Below, piece after piece: positions 63,301 to 64,000 of a DNA stretch of 64,000 nucleotides; positions within the stretch are counted from its first letter, which is position 1, and each line of letters starts with the position of its first letter. A program made the position numbers and the translations under genes. The DNA comes from Paenibacillus camerounensis (GTDB lineage Bacteria > Bacillota > Bacilli > Paenibacillales > Paenibacillaceae). The stretch spans positions 1 through 64,000 of the forward strand of contig NZ_CCDG010000021.1 of assembly GCF_000723885.1 (NCBI RefSeq). The letters are read 5' to 3'. The notes under the pieces are model-generated. The model was not told where the DNA came from, searched no databases, and saw only the letters and a list, made by a program, of their open reading frames with translations.

Positions 63301-64000
63301 ATGTCAGATTTGTTCACCCCGTATGAATTAAAGGCGCTCACTTTAAAAAACCGGGTGGTTATGCCCCCGATGTGCCAGTATGCAGTAGATCTGGAGGATG
63401 GCGTACCTAATGACTGGCATTTCGTGCATTATGTCAGCCGTGCGGTCGGCGGCACCGGCTTTATTATTGTAGAGATGAGCGGAATACATCCGGATGGACG
63501 GATTACGAATAAGGATACAGGCATTTGGGATGACGGTCAGCTTCCTGCTTTCCGTAAAATAACAGATGCAGTCCACGCCTACGGCACCAAAATTGCCATT
63601 CAGTTGGGACATGCCGGTCGCAAGGCGCAGGATGCCAATCCGCCTGTGGCACCTTCAGCAATTGCCTTTGATGATCGGTCGAAAACCCCGCAGGCGCTAA
63701 GCGCGGAGGGTATAACCGAGATGATTGCCGCTTACAGGGACGGGGCGAGAAGAGCGGTAGAGGCTGGCTTTGACACGGTAGAGCTGCATGGTGCGCACGG
63801 ATATCTGATCCATCAGTTCCATTCTCCTCTGACGAATATCAGAGACGATGAGTACGGGGCTGATCCGTTTCTCTTCGGTGAACAGGTTGTCCAGGCGGTA
63901 AAGGAAGTGCTGCCGCCGGAAATGCCGCTGATCATGCGTATTTCCGCCAGAGAGTATGTTGAAGGCGGCTACGATGCAGCCTATGCGCTGGAATTCTGCC
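63301..64000 (+). CDS. namA: NADPH dehydrogenase, OYE/YqjM family, cut by window end
   Basis: The first 233 residues of an old-yellow-enzyme flavoprotein are open to the window edge. It has 'LKNRVVMPPMCQYAV' (the Cys of the YqjM class that tunes the flavin), 'IAIQLGHAGRKAQ' (His-Ala-Gly-Arg, FMN/substrate), and 'VELHGAHGYLIHQFHSPLTN'. The 'DEYGADPFLFGEQ' stretch, where others have DEYGGS-ENR, is divergent. Starting ATG 63301 follows GGAAGGGAACGG. It is not bounded by a stop here. YqjM reduces alpha,beta-unsaturated carbonyls. Confidence 0.88.
   Translation, partial: MSDLFTPYELKALTLKNRVVMPPMCQYAVDLEDGVPNDWHFVHYVSRAVGGTGFIIVEMSGIHPDGRITNKDTGIWDDGQLPAFRKITDAVHAYGTKIAIQLGHAGRKAQDANPPVAPSAIAFDDRSKTPQALSAEGITEMIAAYRDGARRAVEAGFDTVELHGAHGYLIHQFHSPLTNIRDDEYGADPFLFGEQVVQAVKEVLPPEMPLIMRISAREYVEGGYDAAYALEFC

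Overview
The window looks like a chromosomal segment of a mid-GC, low-to-moderate-GC Gram-positive, most likely a Paenibacillus. The reasons are strong AAGGAGG-type ribosome binding sites with frequent GTG/TTG starts, a T-box leader before proS, a four-gene pdhABCD operon of Gram-positive type, a glgC/glgBA locus, NlpC/P60 and LysM-3D wall enzymes, and the general protein flavour. The genus is an inference; no rRNA or tRNA gene was seen. Most of the window is ordinary core metabolism. The unusual material lies mainly in intergenic repeats, a few odd domain combinations and one degraded insertion sequence.

Layout. 1-1425: a small membrane protein, a decayed IS1182-type element and a small hypothetical gene. 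1647-6855: a FixH/YtkA-like lipoprotein, cobalamin-dependent methionine synthase (metH) and ribonuclease Z (rnz). 7161-12187: a tightly packed seven-gene run, several genes overlapping, with a HAD phosphatase, an Fpg/Nei glycosylase, endonuclease IV (nfo), a receiver-like protein, a thioredoxin-like protein, a YlmA-like ABC ATPase and an RlmM-like methyltransferase. 12315-17861: a Ser/Thr kinase fused to a ParA/MinD-like domain, an ABC-F ATPase, a ThiF/MoeB-like E1, a Dabb protein and an atypical response regulator. 17883-20872: an NlpC/P60 hydrolase, thiamine pyrophosphokinase, a low-molecular-weight phosphatase and an esterase.

21013-30682: the pdhABCD operon with a clear promoter, an LD-carboxypeptidase, thyA-dfrA (linked dTMP and folate functions) and gltD. 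30822-41041: a chemoreceptor, T-box-controlled proS, a GNAT acetyltransferase, topB, a DsbA/BdbD-like oxidoreductase, a HAD hydrolase and an ArsR-type regulator divergent from an MFS transporter. 42371-46544: an ABC ATPase, then a calcium-motif lipoprotein in an overlapping operon with a two-component system. 46655-54495: glycogen genes (glgC divergent from glgBA), two tandem-repeat arrays, a DUF4334-type gene and a GH13 alpha-glycosidase whose leader holds four 62-bp repeats. 55041-57330: a polar amino-acid ABC transporter with an attenuator after the binding-protein gene. 57458-61049: convergent, overlapping ppx and ppk. 61433-64000: a LysM-3D protein, a polysaccharide deacetylase and the start of an OYE-family reductase cut by the window edge.

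No CRISPR array, prophage, defence island or biosynthetic cluster was found. The best candidates for something undescribed are the 62-bp hairpin repeats in the GH13 leader, the kinase-ParA-like fusion, the lipoprotein/two-component operon, and a perfect 37-bp palindrome inside a response-regulator gene whose receiver lacks the phospho-acceptor.
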